A stretch of 55,879 bases of DNA from Tepidibacter mesophilus (GTDB taxonomy: Bacteria > Bacillota > Clostridia > Peptostreptococcales > Peptostreptococcaceae). Both the position numbers and the translations under genes were made by a program. The stretch lies in contig NZ_BDQY01000023.1 of NCBI RefSeq assembly GCF_002724055.1, forward strand, positions 1-55,879. The letters are read 5' to 3'. Positions 7,555 through 17,989 of the stretch are shown one piece after another. Position 1 is the first letter of the stretch. The number at the start of each line of letters is the position of its first letter. The notes under the pieces were generated by a model that saw only the letters and a program-made list of their open reading frames with translations, ran no database searches and had not been told where the DNA came from.

Positions 7555-8412
7555 ATGTGGAAAGAACTTTTTATAAATAATAAAAATGGTAGTACATTGT
7601 TCGTAGATCACTATTACTATAGTGATAATGCTCCTAATATTATTTATATTCAAACGCCAGTAACATCCGTAATAGAGTATAAAATGTGTTATGAACCATT
7701 AGCTAAGTATGGATATAATATTTTTGCATTAGATTTATCTGGCATAGGAAAAAGTGGAGGAAATATTAATGAATTTTCAATTAAAACAATGGAATTTGAT
7801 ATTGATGCTTGTATAGACTACATAAGAGACAACTTTTCAAATAGAATTCATATATATGGAGGATCAGGAACAGGAGGAGCATTAGCTCAATTCTACGTTT
7901 CACATAAGAATTGCATAGCAAGTTTTGCTCAATATGGTGTTGCAATACATAATGATTTATCACATATGGGTATAAGTGCTGGGTTAATAAAAATACTATA
8001 TCCTTTTTTAAAATTAATTCAAAAAATTAGCCCAGATGCTTCTTTTAAACTCTCATTACCAAAGTATACTGGGAAAAACGCACAACTTGAAAACCAATAC
8101 TATGAGAATTTTATGAAATCTCATCCAGATATTTTTAATATGAAAATTAGCTTATTGTTAAGTTATCTTAGAATGTTTCTTGAAAAAGATAGCTGTATTC
8201 AGAATTCAATCAAATGCCCTACTCTTGTTTTTGAGGCCTTACATGATAGATATTATCCGGCCAAATATTATAGAAATTATTATAATTCATTAACTTGTGA
8301 GAAAAAATTATATTCTATTGATGATGTACACAGTAGTTTTGTTTTTCATGCAGAAGAAGTATGCTCTGTTGTTGCCGATTGGTTTTCTCAACATACAGAG
8401 ATTAATATATAA
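7555..8412 (+). CDS. Alpha/beta hydrolase family protein
   Basis: This 285-residue single-domain protein has an alpha/beta hydrolase layout: FALDLSGIGKSGG (oxyanion region), the nucleophile elbow YGGSGTGG with Ser at about 103, a late Asp in EALHDRYYP and a His in DDVHSSFVFH. There is no signal peptide, so it is cytosolic. The substrate cannot be told; serine aminopeptidase-like lipases and acyl hydrolases share this form. A strong site, AGGGGGG, precedes the ATG. It is monocistronic, ending in a strong terminator. Confidence 0.8.
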   Translation: MWKELFINNKNGSTLFVDHYYYSDNAPNIIYIQTPVTSVIEYKMCYEPLAKYGYNIFALDLSGIGKSGGNINEFSIKTMEFDIDACIDYIRDNFSNRIHIYGGSGTGGALAQFYVSHKNCIASFAQYGVAIHNDLSHMGISAGLIKILYPFLKLIQKISPDASFKLSLPKYTGKNAQLENQYYENFMKSHPDIFNMKISLLLSYLRMFLEKDSCIQNSIKCPTLVFEALHDRYYPAKYYRNYYNSLTCEKKLYSIDDVHSSFVFHAEEVCSVVADWFSQHTEINI

Positions 8413-8478
8413 ATTAATTAGAAAAACTAGTAGATTTTATTTTAAATAGCTATATTTATATTAGTGAAAAGTATAAAA

Positions 8479-8513
8479 ATAACCTAGCGAAATTAAATTT
8501 CGCTAGGTTATTT
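8479..8513 (+). terminator. Intrinsic terminator of the hydrolase gene
   Basis: Perfect 13-bp stem taacctagcgaaa/tttcgctaggtta with a short T-run after it. Confidence 0.85.
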
Positions 8514-9152
8514 TAGTGTGTAAATTATGTTTATATGGATGATATAATTAATTTTTACAAAAATTACAATTTAAGTAATTTAAAAAATCAATTTGATGAA
8601 AAAAAATTATTTTTGAATTATTTTAAAAATATTCCATATAAAGTAAGTGGCAAGTTAATTGAAAACATGCCTTTTGTACATAGTGTATATACAAAATAGT
8701 GAAATTATGAAATCGAAGAATAAATTAGCTTATTACAAGAGTAATTTTTAGATTAAAAGTGATTAAAAATTTATTATAAACTATTAGTGTAAAATATGGT
8801 AAATGCTCAAATTTTAAGGGGTTGAACGTATAAAAAAATTAACATTATATATAAAATTAATTTTATGAATATTAAGTATAGAAAAGTATAAAAAGAATAT
8901 TTCGGACTATTCTGACAATGAAAAAAATATAGAAAAATGTGCAAAAGAGTCTATAAAAACAAAAATAATGATTAAATTTCTTGTAATGAATTGCAAACTG
9001 TGGTAAGATGTCAGTGTAGTCAGAATTTTAGAAGTATTCAATTGAATGAAAACGGAAAACGTTTACTGGCATTATAAATTTTTTTCTTCAAGTTGAATAC
9101 ATTCTTAATTTATGGCAAACATATTTTAATAAAGTCATAGGAGGAAATCAGA
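8514..9152 (+). other. 640-base leader and non-coding region upstream of sstT
   Basis: A 54-codon frame at 8535-8699 (MDDIINFYKNYNLSNLKNQF and on) has no ribosome site and is probably a gene scrap. Nearer sstT, gtattcaa (9034-9041) can pair with ttgaatac (9093-9100), enclosing a small aaacg-gaaa-cgttt hairpin at about 9050-9064. This could be a structured leader. It matches no riboswitch I recognise. Confidence 0.35.
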
Positions 9153-10388
9153 ATGACAAATTTGTTAAATCAATGGAATCAAATGAGTTTAGTTAAGAGA
9201 ATCATTATAGGATTAATCGTCGGAATTATTTTAGCTATTACAGCTCCAGAGGTAGCACAACCAATTTCTATTTTCGGATCATTATTCGTAGGTGCTTTAA
9301 AATCCGTTGCACCTATATTGGTATTTTTCTTAGTAATGGCTGCTATTTCTCAACATAAGAGTGGTCAAAAAACTAATATGAAATCAATCATCGTTCTTTA
9401 TCTTTTTGGAACATTTGTAGCAGGACTTGTTGCTGTTGTAGCAAGTTTTATGTTCCCAGTAACGTTAACACTTGGAGCAGGTGTTGAGAATGTATCGCCT
9501 CCAGGAGGAGTTTCTGAGGTATTAAAAGCATTATTAATGAATATAGTTTCTAATCCAGTAACAGCACTTTCTAATGCTAATTACATTGGTATTTTAGCTT
9601 GGGCACTACTTCTTGGTCTTGCATTAAAAAATGCACCTGATACTACAAAAACAATGATTAGTAATTTTGCAGATGCTCTAGCTCAGGTAGTAAGATGGGT
9701 AATAAACTTTGCACCACTTGGTATTATGGGTCTAGTATTTGATGCAATTGCTACAAATGGTATTGGATCTTTAGGTAACTATGCACAGTTACTTGCTGTA
9801 TTAGTTGGATGTATGTTCTTTATGGCACTTGTTGTAAATCCACTTATTACATTTGTTGCTATTCGTCAAAATCCATATCCATTAGTATTAAAATGTTTAA
9901 AAGACAGTGGTGTTACAGCATTCTTTACACGTAGTTCAGCTGCGAATATTCCAGTAAATATGAACTTGTGTGAAGAGTTAAATTTAGATAAGGATACTTA
10001 CTCAGTATCAATTCCGCTTGGTGCTACTATAAATATGGCTGGTGCAGCGATTACAATATCTGTATTAACACTTGCAGCAGTTAATACTTTAGGTATTAAG
10101 GTAGATATGGGTACAGCATTAATCCTAAGCATACTTTCAGCTGTAAGTGCTTGTGGAGCTTCGGGAGTAGCTGGTGGTTCATTATTATTAATTCCTCTTG
10201 CATGTAGTTTATTTGGTATTCCAAATGATGTAGCAATGCAAGTGGTTGGTGTAGGTTTTGTTATAGGGGTTATTCAAGATTCTTGTGAAACTGCGCTTAA
10301 CTCTTCAACAGATGCACTTTTCACTGCTGTTGCTGAATTTGCACAGTGGAGAAAAGCAGGAAAGGCAATAGTTATTCCTAAAAAATAA
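9153..10388 (+). CDS. sstT: Sodium-dependent serine/threonine symporter SstT
   Basis: This 411-residue integral membrane protein belongs to the dicarboxylate/amino acid:cation symporter family and imports serine and threonine with Na+. Eight membrane segments plus two re-entrant hairpins are expected. The first hairpin tip lies at [14 protein letters not shown] (serine-rich), the substrate/sodium site at [10 protein letters not shown], and the second hairpin at [18 protein letters not shown]. The start [17 protein letters not shown] is typical of SstT. AGGAGG sits 9 bases upstream. It is a single-gene unit with its own terminator. Confidence 0.93.
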   Translation: MTNLLNQWNQMSLVKRIIIGLIVGIILAITAPEVAQPISIFGSLFVGALKSVAPILVFFLVMAAISQHKSGQKTNMKSIIVLYLFGTFVAGLVAVVASFMFPVTLTLGAGVENVSPPGGVSEVLKALLMNIVSNPVTALSNANYIGILAWALLLGLALKNAPDTTKTMISNFADALAQVVRWVINFAPLGIMGLVFDAIATNGIGSLGNYAQLLAVLVGCMFFMALVVNPLITFVAIRQNPYPLVLKCLKDSGVTAFFTRSSAANIPVNMNLCEELNLDKDTYSVSIPLGATINMAGAAITISVLTLAAVNTLGIKVDMGTALILSILSAVSACGASGVAGGSLLLIPLACSLFGIPNDVAMQVVGVGFVIGVIQDSCETALNSSTDALFTAVAEFAQWRKAGKAIVIPKK

Positions 10389-10411
10389 TAATTTGGTTTT
10401 TAGATATATAA

Positions 10412-10460
10412 ACAAGCCCTCTATTGTAGTTGCAAATACAATAGAGGGCTTGTTTTGTTG
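10412..10460 (+). terminator. Intrinsic terminator of sstT
   Basis: Perfect 15-bp stem acaagccctctattg ... caatagagggcttgt followed by a T-rich tail. Confidence 0.9.
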
Positions 10461-10535
10461 TGGATTTATATCAATAAGCATAAATTAAAACAGTAAAATA
10501 GTATATATATTATAGACGTTTTTAATATAACTAAT

Positions 10536-12266
10536 ATGGGTATATATATTATGATAATTTTGCACTTGGAGGGAGGTTTTCATATTTATTTTAATTGGGG
10601 AATTAAACAAATAATAAAATTAGCAGAATCAATAGCTAAAAATATAAATGAAGCTATATTAATTACAGATAAAGAAACCAAAATTATTTATGTGAATGAT
10701 GCGTATTGTAGAATTACAGGATATAAAAAATCAGATGTTTTAGGAAAAAAAACATCACAATTTAAATCAGGAAAACATTCTAAAAAATTTTATACAAAAA
10801 TGTGGGAGGATATTAATGCAAAAGGCACATGGAAGGGTGAAATTTGGGATATAAATAAAAGTGGCAAATTATATCCTAAGTATTTAACAATTAATAAAAT
10901 ATATCTAGACAAAGAGATTAATTACATAGGAATTTTTGAAGATCTTACAGAAAGAAAAAAATTTGAAGAAAATATAATGAAACTTAAAAATTATGATACA
11001 TTGACTAATTTGCCAAATGAAAAATTATTTTATGAGATTTTAGATAAAAGAATCCATTCAAAATCCGAATTTTTTGTAGTTATATCTTTTACAATTGATA
11101 AATTCACATTTATTAATGAAAAGTTTGGTTTTGATGTTGGAGAAAAATTAATTTTAAAAATTTCTCATATAATAGAAATGTTTTTAAAAAATGAAGATAT
11201 ATTATCTAGAACAGGGAAAAATGAATATATGTTAATTTTGAACCATACGAAAAATAAAAAAGAAGTAATACAATTCTTAGATAATTTATTTATTGAAATA
11301 AAACAAAATATTATCATTGATGAACAAGAAATATATCTTGGATTAAAGGCAGGGATTGCAATTTATACAGAAGGTACCAAGAACATTGATATTTTAATAA
11401 AGGAATCAAACATAGCCAAAGAATATGCTGTAAATCAAGGTATAGATGATTACTTATTTATCGATAATAGAATTAAAGAAATGTATATTGATGAAATTGA
11501 ACTTGAAAATTTACTTAGAATTGCTTTGGATAAAAATGAATTTTTCTTGACATATCAACCTAAAATCAATTTTAATACAGAAAAAATATTTGGCATTGAA
11601 GCTTTAATTAGATGGAAAAATAGTAAACTAGGATATATTTCACCTGAACGATTTATACATACTGCAGAAAAAACTGGTTTAATAATACAAATAGGAGAAT
11701 GGGTTTTAAAAGAAGCTTGTAAGCAATTAAAAATTTGGCATGAAAAAGGTTTTTATAATTTAAGTATGGCTGTAAATATATCTCCACTTCAATTTAAGAA
11801 TAGTGATATAGTCAATCTAATAAAAAATACTTTAAAGGAATATAATATAGATGGAAAGTATTTAGATATTGAAATCACAGAGAATTTATTAATAGATAGA
11901 ATAGATGATATAAAAAGACAATTAGTAGAAATAAAAAAAATGGGAGTTACTATTTCTGTAGATGATTTTGGTACCGGGTTTTCGTCTTTAGCTCATTTGA
12001 AAAATCTACCTATAGATAAACTTAAAATAGATCGTATATTTATTAAAAACTATCCAGAAAAAGATAATGGAATGATGTCTAAAATAATTATTAATATGGC
12101 ACATGATTTAGGATTCAAGGTTATTTCAGAAGGGGTAGAAACCAAGGAACAATTAGAATTCTTAAAGAAAAATGGAAGTGATGAAGTACAAGGCTATTAT
12201 TATAGTCCTCCTATTTTAGAAAGTGAATTTGAAGAGTTTTACATAAAATATACGAATGATTTATAG
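10536..12266 (+). CDS. PAS-GGDEF-EAL protein, probable c-di-GMP phosphodiesterase with a degenerate cyclase domain
   Basis: Domains in order: PAS sensor (about 33-150, ending EDLTERKKFEEN), GGDEF (about 155-310) and EAL (about 325-570). The cyclase signature is degenerate (RTGKNEY in place of RxGGDEF), so synthesis is unlikely. The EAL domain keeps GIEALIRW, NISPLQF, EITENLL, DDFGTGFSSL and EGVET, so it should hydrolyse c-di-GMP. There is no membrane segment. No ribosome site precedes the ATG at 10536. A very strong GGAGGGAGG at 10568-10576 stands 7 bases before an in-frame ATT (10584), with no ATG near it, so the true start may be this unusual ATT. Confidence 0.85.
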   Translation: MGIYIMIILHLEGGFHIYFNWGIKQIIKLAESIAKNINEAILITDKETKIIYVNDAYCRITGYKKSDVLGKKTSQFKSGKHSKKFYTKMWEDINAKGTWKGEIWDINKSGKLYPKYLTINKIYLDKEINYIGIFEDLTERKKFEENIMKLKNYDTLTNLPNEKLFYEILDKRIHSKSEFFVVISFTIDKFTFINEKFGFDVGEKLILKISHIIEMFLKNEDILSRTGKNEYMLILNHTKNKKEVIQFLDNLFIEIKQNIIIDEQEIYLGLKAGIAIYTEGTKNIDILIKESNIAKEYAVNQGIDDYLFIDNRIKEMYIDEIELENLLRIALDKNEFFLTYQPKINFNTEKIFGIEALIRWKNSKLGYISPERFIHTAEKTGLIIQIGEWVLKEACKQLKIWHEKGFYNLSMAVNISPLQFKNSDIVNLIKNTLKEYNIDGKYLDIEITENLLIDRIDDIKRQLVEIKKMGVTISVDDFGTGFSSLAHLKNLPIDKLKIDRIFIKNYPEKDNGMMSKIIINMAHDLGFKVISEGVETKEQLEFLKKNGSDEVQGYYYSPPILESEFEEFYIKYTNDL

Positions 12267-12376
12267 AATTAAGGACTTAAATTATTTAAAATAAAATTTT
12301 CATTGAAAATAGTAAACTTTTTATATATATTAAACGTCTAATAGGTATAGAATTAAAATTTAGGAGGCGTTCAAAT

Positions 12377-13307
12377 ATGAAAATGAAAAAAATTGTTACT
12401 TTAGGATTAACTAGTTGTATATCAATTAACTTTAAATGAAACTATAATGAAAGAGGCTATGGCATATATAAATGAAGCTGAAAAAGAATCTAAACAATTT
12501 GCTGAAGACTGCAAGAAAAATGGTTGGGAAGTAAGACCGAATACAGTTATAGTAGAATTTGAATTAAAAGATAATTCGGCGACAAATAACTCAATAGTTT
12601 CTTTAGAAGTTATTAAGGAGTTTAACAATGGTGGAACTGGAAATCCAGATATAGATTTTTATAATATTTCAAATAAAGATAAGGCAGTTGAATTAACTCT
12701 TAAAGATTTAATTGGAGAAAAAGACAAAGAAATAATAAATAATCAAATAAAAAAGCAAATAGAACAAAATAAAGATAAGTATTTTAATGGAGAAGATGGA
12801 ATCGAAGGATTTAAAAGTATTTCAGATAATCAAAAATTTTATTATGAAAATGGAAATATAGTAATAGTATTTGACAAATATGAAATAGCTCCTGGAGCTA
12901 CAGGAATTCCTGAGTTCAAAATAGAGATTCCACAAGATTCTAATACAGGATTACATTTCGGACTTGTTATAAACAATGAAAGGATTAATATACAAAAATC
13001 TAATGTGTATCAAAAAGAAGATGGAAGTATTATGATACCATTAAGAGTTGTTTGTGAAAAACTAGGATATGAAGTTAAATGGATTGAAAAGAATAGATCA
13101 ATAGAAATAAAAAAAGGGGCTCAATACACAAGTGTTAAACCGGGTGAAAATAAGTATTTCTTCTCAAAGATGGCTCCAATATCATTAGGTTCAGCTCCTG
13201 AAATCAAAGATTCTACAACGTATGTACCATTTAAATTTGTATCTGATATTTTAAGAGTTGATGCATCGATGGACGAAACTGGTATAATTACAATTAATAA
13301 TAAATAA
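12377..13307 (+). pseudogene. Exported DUF3298 / copper amine oxidase N-terminal domain protein, disrupted near its start
   Basis: A good site (AGGAGG) leads to an ATG at 12377 with a signal-peptide start (MKMKKIVTLGLTSC). That frame stops within 21 codons. The rest continues in another frame, open from about 12414 to 13307: a partial N-terminal region, a DUF3298/RsiV-like domain (residues about 40-175, with VFDKYEIAPGATGIPEF) and a copper amine oxidase N-terminal domain (NVYQKEDGSIMIPLRVVCEK, TTYVPFKFVSDIL). Most likely an internal deletion removed part of the exported domain and shifted the frame. Internal translation from 12447 lacks a ribosome site. The DUF3298 part resembles the anti-sigma protein at 54731. 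Confidence 0.65.
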
Positions 13308-13368
13308 ATACATTTATATATGATATACTATCACCATATATTAAGTTATAAATAAAGAGGTGATAGAT

Positions 13369-13563
13369 ATGAATGGAGAAAAGAGAGCTGATATAAAACC
13401 TGGTATAAAGGTAAGAGTTGTTCAAAAGCAAGACCAGCGTTCTGGTAAACTAACAGAAGGTGTGGTTCAAAGAATTCTTACAAAATCACCTACCCATCCT
13501 CATGGCATTAAAGTGATGCTTGAAAGTGGTATTGTAGGTAGGGTTAAAGAAATATTAAATTAA
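13369..13563 (+). CDS. ywbE: YwbE family protein
   Basis: This 64-residue basic protein matches the YwbE family: ADIKPGIKVRVVQKQDQRSG, LTEGVVQRILTKSPTHPHGI, VMLESGIVGRVKEIL. The fold is a small beta barrel of unknown function. The GTG at 13360 lies inside the ribosome site AGAGGTGAT, so the ATG at 13369 is the start; this gives the usual family length. A weak hairpin terminator follows. Confidence 0.9.
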   Translation: MNGEKRADIKPGIKVRVVQKQDQRSGKLTEGVVQRILTKSPTHPHGIKVMLESGIVGRVKEILN

Positions 13564-13582
13564 TTAAGTGAGAATAATAAAG

Positions 13583-13612
13583 AGCATCTAGCTGAGAAGC
13601 TAGGTGCTTATT
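13583..13612 (+). terminator. Probable terminator of ywbE
   Basis: Stem agcatctagct/agctaggtgct with a loose T-rich tail. Confidence 0.6.
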
Positions 13613-13684
13613 TAGTATATAGATAATATTGTCATATGATCCATACGTTAGAATGAATTGAATCTTAATATGAAGGAGTTAAAA

Positions 13685-14332
13685 ATGGATAATAAAATTA
13701 TTTTAATTCATGGGTATAATAAAAAATCTAAAGATATGAAGGTCTTAAAGAAAAACTTAGAAACAAAAGGATATGAGTGTATTTTAGTAGATTTACCCCT
13801 TACATTTAAAGAAATTGAACATTCTACTAATATATTAGAAAGTATTATTTGTGAAATTATAAAAGATATTGAAGAAGATGAAAAAATACATCTTGTTGGA
13901 CATAGTACGGGTGGATTAATTATAAGACATTTATTAACTATTACTAAGTACTTAGATAAAATAGGAAAATGCGTTTTAATAGCAACACCAAATAATGGAA
14001 GCGAACTTGCTGATATTGCTGGTAGCACTATTAAAATTGCTACATATATTTTTAAAACTTTAAAATCTCTTCAAAGTGAAAATGTAAAAACTTTAAAACT
14101 CAAGGATAATCACGGGATTGAAGTTGGTGCAATAGCAGGTAATAAACAAAATTTATTTTTAGGTAGATTTTTAACTGGAGAAAATGATGGGAGAGTTACG
14201 ATAAATTCTGTTAAGTTCGATGGTTTAAAGGATTTTGTCGATCTTCCTTATGGACATAAAGATATTCATTATCAATTCAAAACATCTGAATTAATCGATT
14301 CATTTTTTAGAAATGGTAAATTTAATAAATAA
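13685..14332 (+). CDS. Alpha/beta hydrolase (lipase-like) protein
   Basis: This 215-residue cytosolic protein has IILIHGYNKK (oxyanion region), the nucleophile motif LVGHSTGG with Ser at about 79, IATPNNGSELADIAG as in triacylglycerol lipase-like proteins, NDGRVT with the likely acid, and a late His in YGHKDIHYQ. The substrate is unknown. AAGGAG at 13673-13678 supports the ATG at 13685 rather than an upstream in-frame start at 13658. It lies between ywbE and a lipoprotein gene and looks monocistronic. Confidence 0.8.
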   Translation: MDNKIILIHGYNKKSKDMKVLKKNLETKGYECILVDLPLTFKEIEHSTNILESIICEIIKDIEEDEKIHLVGHSTGGLIIRHLLTITKYLDKIGKCVLIATPNNGSELADIAGSTIKIATYIFKTLKSLQSENVKTLKLKDNHGIEVGAIAGNKQNLFLGRFLTGENDGRVTINSVKFDGLKDFVDLPYGHKDIHYQFKTSELIDSFFRNGKFNK

Positions 14333-14482
14333 AAAAACTATATAATAAGGATTAGTAATATAGAAATTTTTTATAACAGGAATATACAATTTGGTTATAT
14401 AATAAGCATGACGTTACTTTAAATGAAGTGAGTTGTACATAATATCGAGTTAGAAAGATAACTATTAAAGGGGGACAGGACT

Positions 14483-14932
14483 ATGAAAAAGAAAATTTCA
14501 GCATTGTTATTAATGATGATCCTTGCTGTATCTGTAGTAGGATGTGGATCAAATGAGGTAAAAGAAAATACAGGAGAAGAAAAGACTTATCAGTACTATA
14601 CAGCAGAACAGGTTAAAGAAGCAATTGAAAATGGTGAGGATATAACACTTGTAGATATACAGGTTGAAGAAGAGTGGAATGCACATCATATAAAAGGAGC
14701 TATATCTACAAAGGCTTATCCAGTTAAAACTGATGAAGAAAGAGCTAAAGTTGATACTGTAATACCTAAGCTTGAAGGAGACAATCCAATAATAGTAGTA
14801 TGTCCAGGAGGTAAAGGTGGAGCTCAAAGAACTATAGACCATCTTATCGAAAAAGGTATAAAGCCTGAAAGACTTTTCATACTTGAAAATGGGCAAGGTG
14901 GATGGCCTTATGATGAACTTTTAGAAAAATAG
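14483..14932 (+). CDS. Rhodanese-like lipoprotein
   Basis: This 149-residue protein has a lipoprotein signal (MKKKISALLLMMILAVSVVG before Cys21; lipobox VVGC), then a rhodanese domain with the active-site Cys in VVCPGGKGGAQR and the family's C-terminal GGWPYDEL. It would be anchored outside the membrane and could carry sulfur from thiosulfate or persulfide. AAGGGGG lies at the proper distance. It ends convergent to the 15009 gene at a shared terminator. Confidence 0.88.
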   Translation: MKKKISALLLMMILAVSVVGCGSNEVKENTGEEKTYQYYTAEQVKEAIENGEDITLVDIQVEEEWNAHHIKGAISTKAYPVKTDEERAKVDTVIPKLEGDNPIIVVCPGGKGGAQRTIDHLIEKGIKPERLFILENGQGGWPYDELLEK

Positions 14933-14967
14933 ATGTTTTATTGAAAAATTTACTAACATTATTAACA

Positions 14968-14999
14968 AACCCACGATTTTTAAATCGTGGGTTTTAATA
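14968..14999. terminator. Bidirectional terminator between convergent genes
   Basis: Perfect stem aacccacgattt/aaatcgtgggtt with T-rich tail on the plus strand. Confidence 0.85.
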
Positions 15000-15008
15000 T
15001 ACTTGTAT

Positions 15009-17978
15009 TTAGATATTTAACAGTTCTTTAGCATAAGAACTAACTCTGTTAGAAGAATCATCTACGAAATCTTTAATGAATTCTTTAGATGATGAAGAAC
15101 TAGATGCTATTTCTAAGGCTCTCAGTCTATAATCTATATCCATATCCTTTATATATTTTGATGGATTATATGAATTTAAATATTCATTAAATGTATCATG
15201 ATCATTACATTTAACTAGGAAATACGCTATATACTTATGATCTACGTTATTATCTATAAGAATTTTAAGGTAATCTATAGCTTCTACATTATTATGATTA
15301 TAAGCGTATAAAACACCATCTTGATTAAACATGAACAAGTATTTTAAAGCTCTATTTTGTCTGGTTTCATCTAAGTTCCATAATCTATCAACAAATGATG
15401 ACATACCGTCTAAATCTTTTAGTATGTCTACTGTGTATTCTATTTCATCTAGATCTATTTCGCCCTCTATATATTTAATTAAATCATCTGATATATTTTT
15501 GACTTTATTTTCATCTAAATTATTGCGATTTATATGAAATTCTCTTACAAATTCATTTATACTCATATAGAATAGTCTGGCATGAGCATGTTCAGATACA
15601 TCACTATCTTTTTCTGAAATTTCTTCATAGAATCTAATTTGATTATAAATTGGGATAAGACTTAAAGCACTGTCTATATCTCTTCTAGTGTGAACATTTA
15701 ATATATTAAACCCACTAGGCTGCTCATCATCTATATATTCTTGAACTAGATTATCACGAAAATCAGAATCATTATTTAAGATTTCCCATGCTAAAATTCT
15801 ACTTTTATCTTTACTAACTTTTTTGATATCTTGATCAAAATCATACCATACAGTAGAATCTAATGATTTTTGGTTGTAATATATATAATAAAAATAAGAA
15901 GTTTGATTTATAACCTTAATAGGTGCCAGTTCAAGTAAAAGCTTATATAATCTTTTAAACTTATTAGAAGATGGGAGGTTAAATTTAATTCCTCCTAGAT
16001 ATAAAGCTATTAATATTGAGCTTACACCATCATCATAGTCAGAAAATAAGTCGTAATGAATTTGAGGATCGTCTTCATCAATTTCATTACTAAGCTTAGA
16101 TTTTAAAATATCAAGAGCCTCATCAAGCTCAACGGGTTCAAACTTAGGATTTAATAAAGCTTTTTCTTCATCTGTTAAGGCTTCTTTTCCCATCATCATT
16201 TTCATCATTAATTCTCTTGGAGGCATTGGTTTGCCTTGTATATATTTTTTAATCTTATCTATTTCATCTTCTTTAAACTTACCATTTAGATTTATTATTT
16301 CTAAAACATGAGTTATTAAATGATTCTCTACAATATTTATTAAAAACTTAGATAAATCATCCATTAATCTATTTTTATAATCGTTATATAGTATGTTCAT
16401 ATATAAAACAAGTACTTTAGAAGTTATAGGATGTTTTTTAAGTAAAGATAAAGCATAATCTCTATCTTTATATATTAATGTAGTCAATCTTTCTAATTGA
16501 AGACCAAATATAGGTCCATAATTATTAAGCTCCTTTATTAATCTAACTAAAGAATTGTTACAATCGTATTTTTCTATAAAATCAGATGCACTCATAATCT
16601 TTGAGCTAATTATTAAACTAAACAAATCGTGAGAAAAGGTATTTTTGCCCAGAAGTCTATAAAAAATATCTAAAGCGCAAATAACAGCTTGTCTACCTGT
16701 TGTGTCATTCCCATTTATAGTAACTATCATATTATTATTTTCAAAGGCTTGATCTATATCATAGTAGTGATCTATAAAGCCTTCAAATATATCCTGGAAT
16801 CTATCTTCAAATGTATCCATTTCACCTATAAACCATTCAAATTTTTTATACATAAGTAGATTCTTTTCTTTTGAAAGCTTTATTATATCTACAGGTTTTA
16901 TTTCGTCTAATATAGAATCATCTTCTCCATATAGTATGTAATTTAGCATTTCTTCGCCATTATCAAAGCCGTTTAAGAAGAAGTCTTCCCAAATAGATTC
17001 TTCTTCATCATGGTCATAATCATCATAAGGATCTTTATATTCATCTACTAGAGGCATACCTATATACTCTTCTATTTCCTTATGCAGCTTATAGGCTTCA
17101 TTATCATATGTATCATCTATAAATACTTTTTCTAAGTCTACTGCATCCCAATAATCTTCTCCATTTTCACTGCTAGAACGAAGAATTGATGTATAGAATT
17201 CATCTATAGGTCTAGGTGTATAATCATGTTTTGAGTACTGAATATATGGTTGTTCTTTAAATCGTTCTTTCATTAGAGTTTTAAACTTTTCGTACTTACC
17301 TGGATTTTCTCTAAAGTATTCTTCAAGATTAAAAGAATTTTGTTGGCAGCTATGCCATCCTATTGAAAGCATATACATTCTTGCTTCAGAATTATCACAA
17401 TAGCAAAATGCCTTTAATAAATCATCTGTAAAACCATTTTCTAGATAAAAATATTCTAGATAAGATAATACATATGAAGCATGTTCTGTATCCCAGTATG
17501 GTATTATATATGAACCCATTAAATATATATATTCTGGATATTTTAAACCTAGTATATATACAGCATCTGCACCGAATACAGCGCAATCATCAGACCACAG
17601 CTTCCATGTATCGTTGTGTCTTCTTGAGTAATTTACTATTTCTTTTATAGTATCTACAACATCTTGTTTAAGGTTAGGGAGCTTTAAACAGTGAGAAATA
17701 AATATAGCCTCAGCGCTAGTTGAATGAAAATCTATTTCGCCTTTGTAGTAAGATTCTGAAATACTTATAATATTTTTTATTAAGTCAACATCACCATCTG
17801 ATAAAGATAATGGATAGTCTTCTCCATCTTTAACTTGTACAAAGTCAATATCAAAGCAATCGCCTTCATATACTAAGTCTTGTTGAAGTAGAGCTTGATA
17901 TTGCTTTAGAGCATCTCTAAGAGAATCTTCATTATTTAACCTAAATCTTATTCTTTGATTTTTATCGAATTGTCCCAT
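15009..17978 (-). CDS. Large helical-repeat protein of unknown function
   Basis: I do not recognise this 989-residue acidic cytosolic protein. AAGGGAGG upstream selects the ATG at 17978 (MGQFDKNQRIRF); frames further up have no ribosome site. It has no signal peptide and no membrane segment, and is mostly helical with leucine-rich, alternating-charge segments like HEAT or TPR arrays. Its N-terminal third shares a pattern with the gene before it: an ADAVYILG.KYP.Y stretch, then DDLLKAFCYCDN. It follows the 17990 gene by 11 bases, so they form one operon. Function may be scaffolding or protein binding, but that is a guess. Confidence 0.7.
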   Translation of the reverse strand: MGQFDKNQRIRFRLNNEDSLRDALKQYQALLQQDLVYEGDCFDIDFVQVKDGEDYPLSLSDGDVDLIKNIISISESYYKGEIDFHSTSAEAIFISHCLKLPNLKQDVVDTIKEIVNYSRRHNDTWKLWSDDCAVFGADAVYILGLKYPEYIYLMGSYIIPYWDTEHASYVLSYLEYFYLENGFTDDLLKAFCYCDNSEARMYMLSIGWHSCQQNSFNLEEYFRENPGKYEKFKTLMKERFKEQPYIQYSKHDYTPRPIDEFYTSILRSSSENGEDYWDAVDLEKVFIDDTYDNEAYKLHKEIEEYIGMPLVDEYKDPYDDYDHDEEESIWEDFFLNGFDNGEEMLNYILYGEDDSILDEIKPVDIIKLSKEKNLLMYKKFEWFIGEMDTFEDRFQDIFEGFIDHYYDIDQAFENNNMIVTINGNDTTGRQAVICALDIFYRLLGKNTFSHDLFSLIISSKIMSASDFIEKYDCNNSLVRLIKELNNYGPIFGLQLERLTTLIYKDRDYALSLLKKHPITSKVLVLYMNILYNDYKNRLMDDLSKFLINIVENHLITHVLEIINLNGKFKEDEIDKIKKYIQGKPMPPRELMMKMMMGKEALTDEEKALLNPKFEPVELDEALDILKSKLSNEIDEDDPQIHYDLFSDYDDGVSSILIALYLGGIKFNLPSSNKFKRLYKLLLELAPIKVINQTSYFYYIYYNQKSLDSTVWYDFDQDIKKVSKDKSRILAWEILNNDSDFRDNLVQEYIDDEQPSGFNILNVHTRRDIDSALSLIPIYNQIRFYEEISEKDSDVSEHAHARLFYMSINEFVREFHINRNNLDENKVKNISDDLIKYIEGEIDLDEIEYTVDILKDLDGMSSFVDRLWNLDETRQNRALKYLFMFNQDGVLYAYNHNNVEAIDYLKILIDNNVDHKYIAYFLVKCNDHDTFNEYLNSYNPSKYIKDMDIDYRLRALEIASSSSSSKEFIKDFVDDSSNRVSSYAKELLNI

Positions 17979-17989
17979 AATATCCTCCC

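Noticed and set aside
8535-8699. 54-codon plus-strand frame before sstT
   Set aside because: No ribosome site, no family pattern, and a promoter-less position after a terminator; most likely a scrap.
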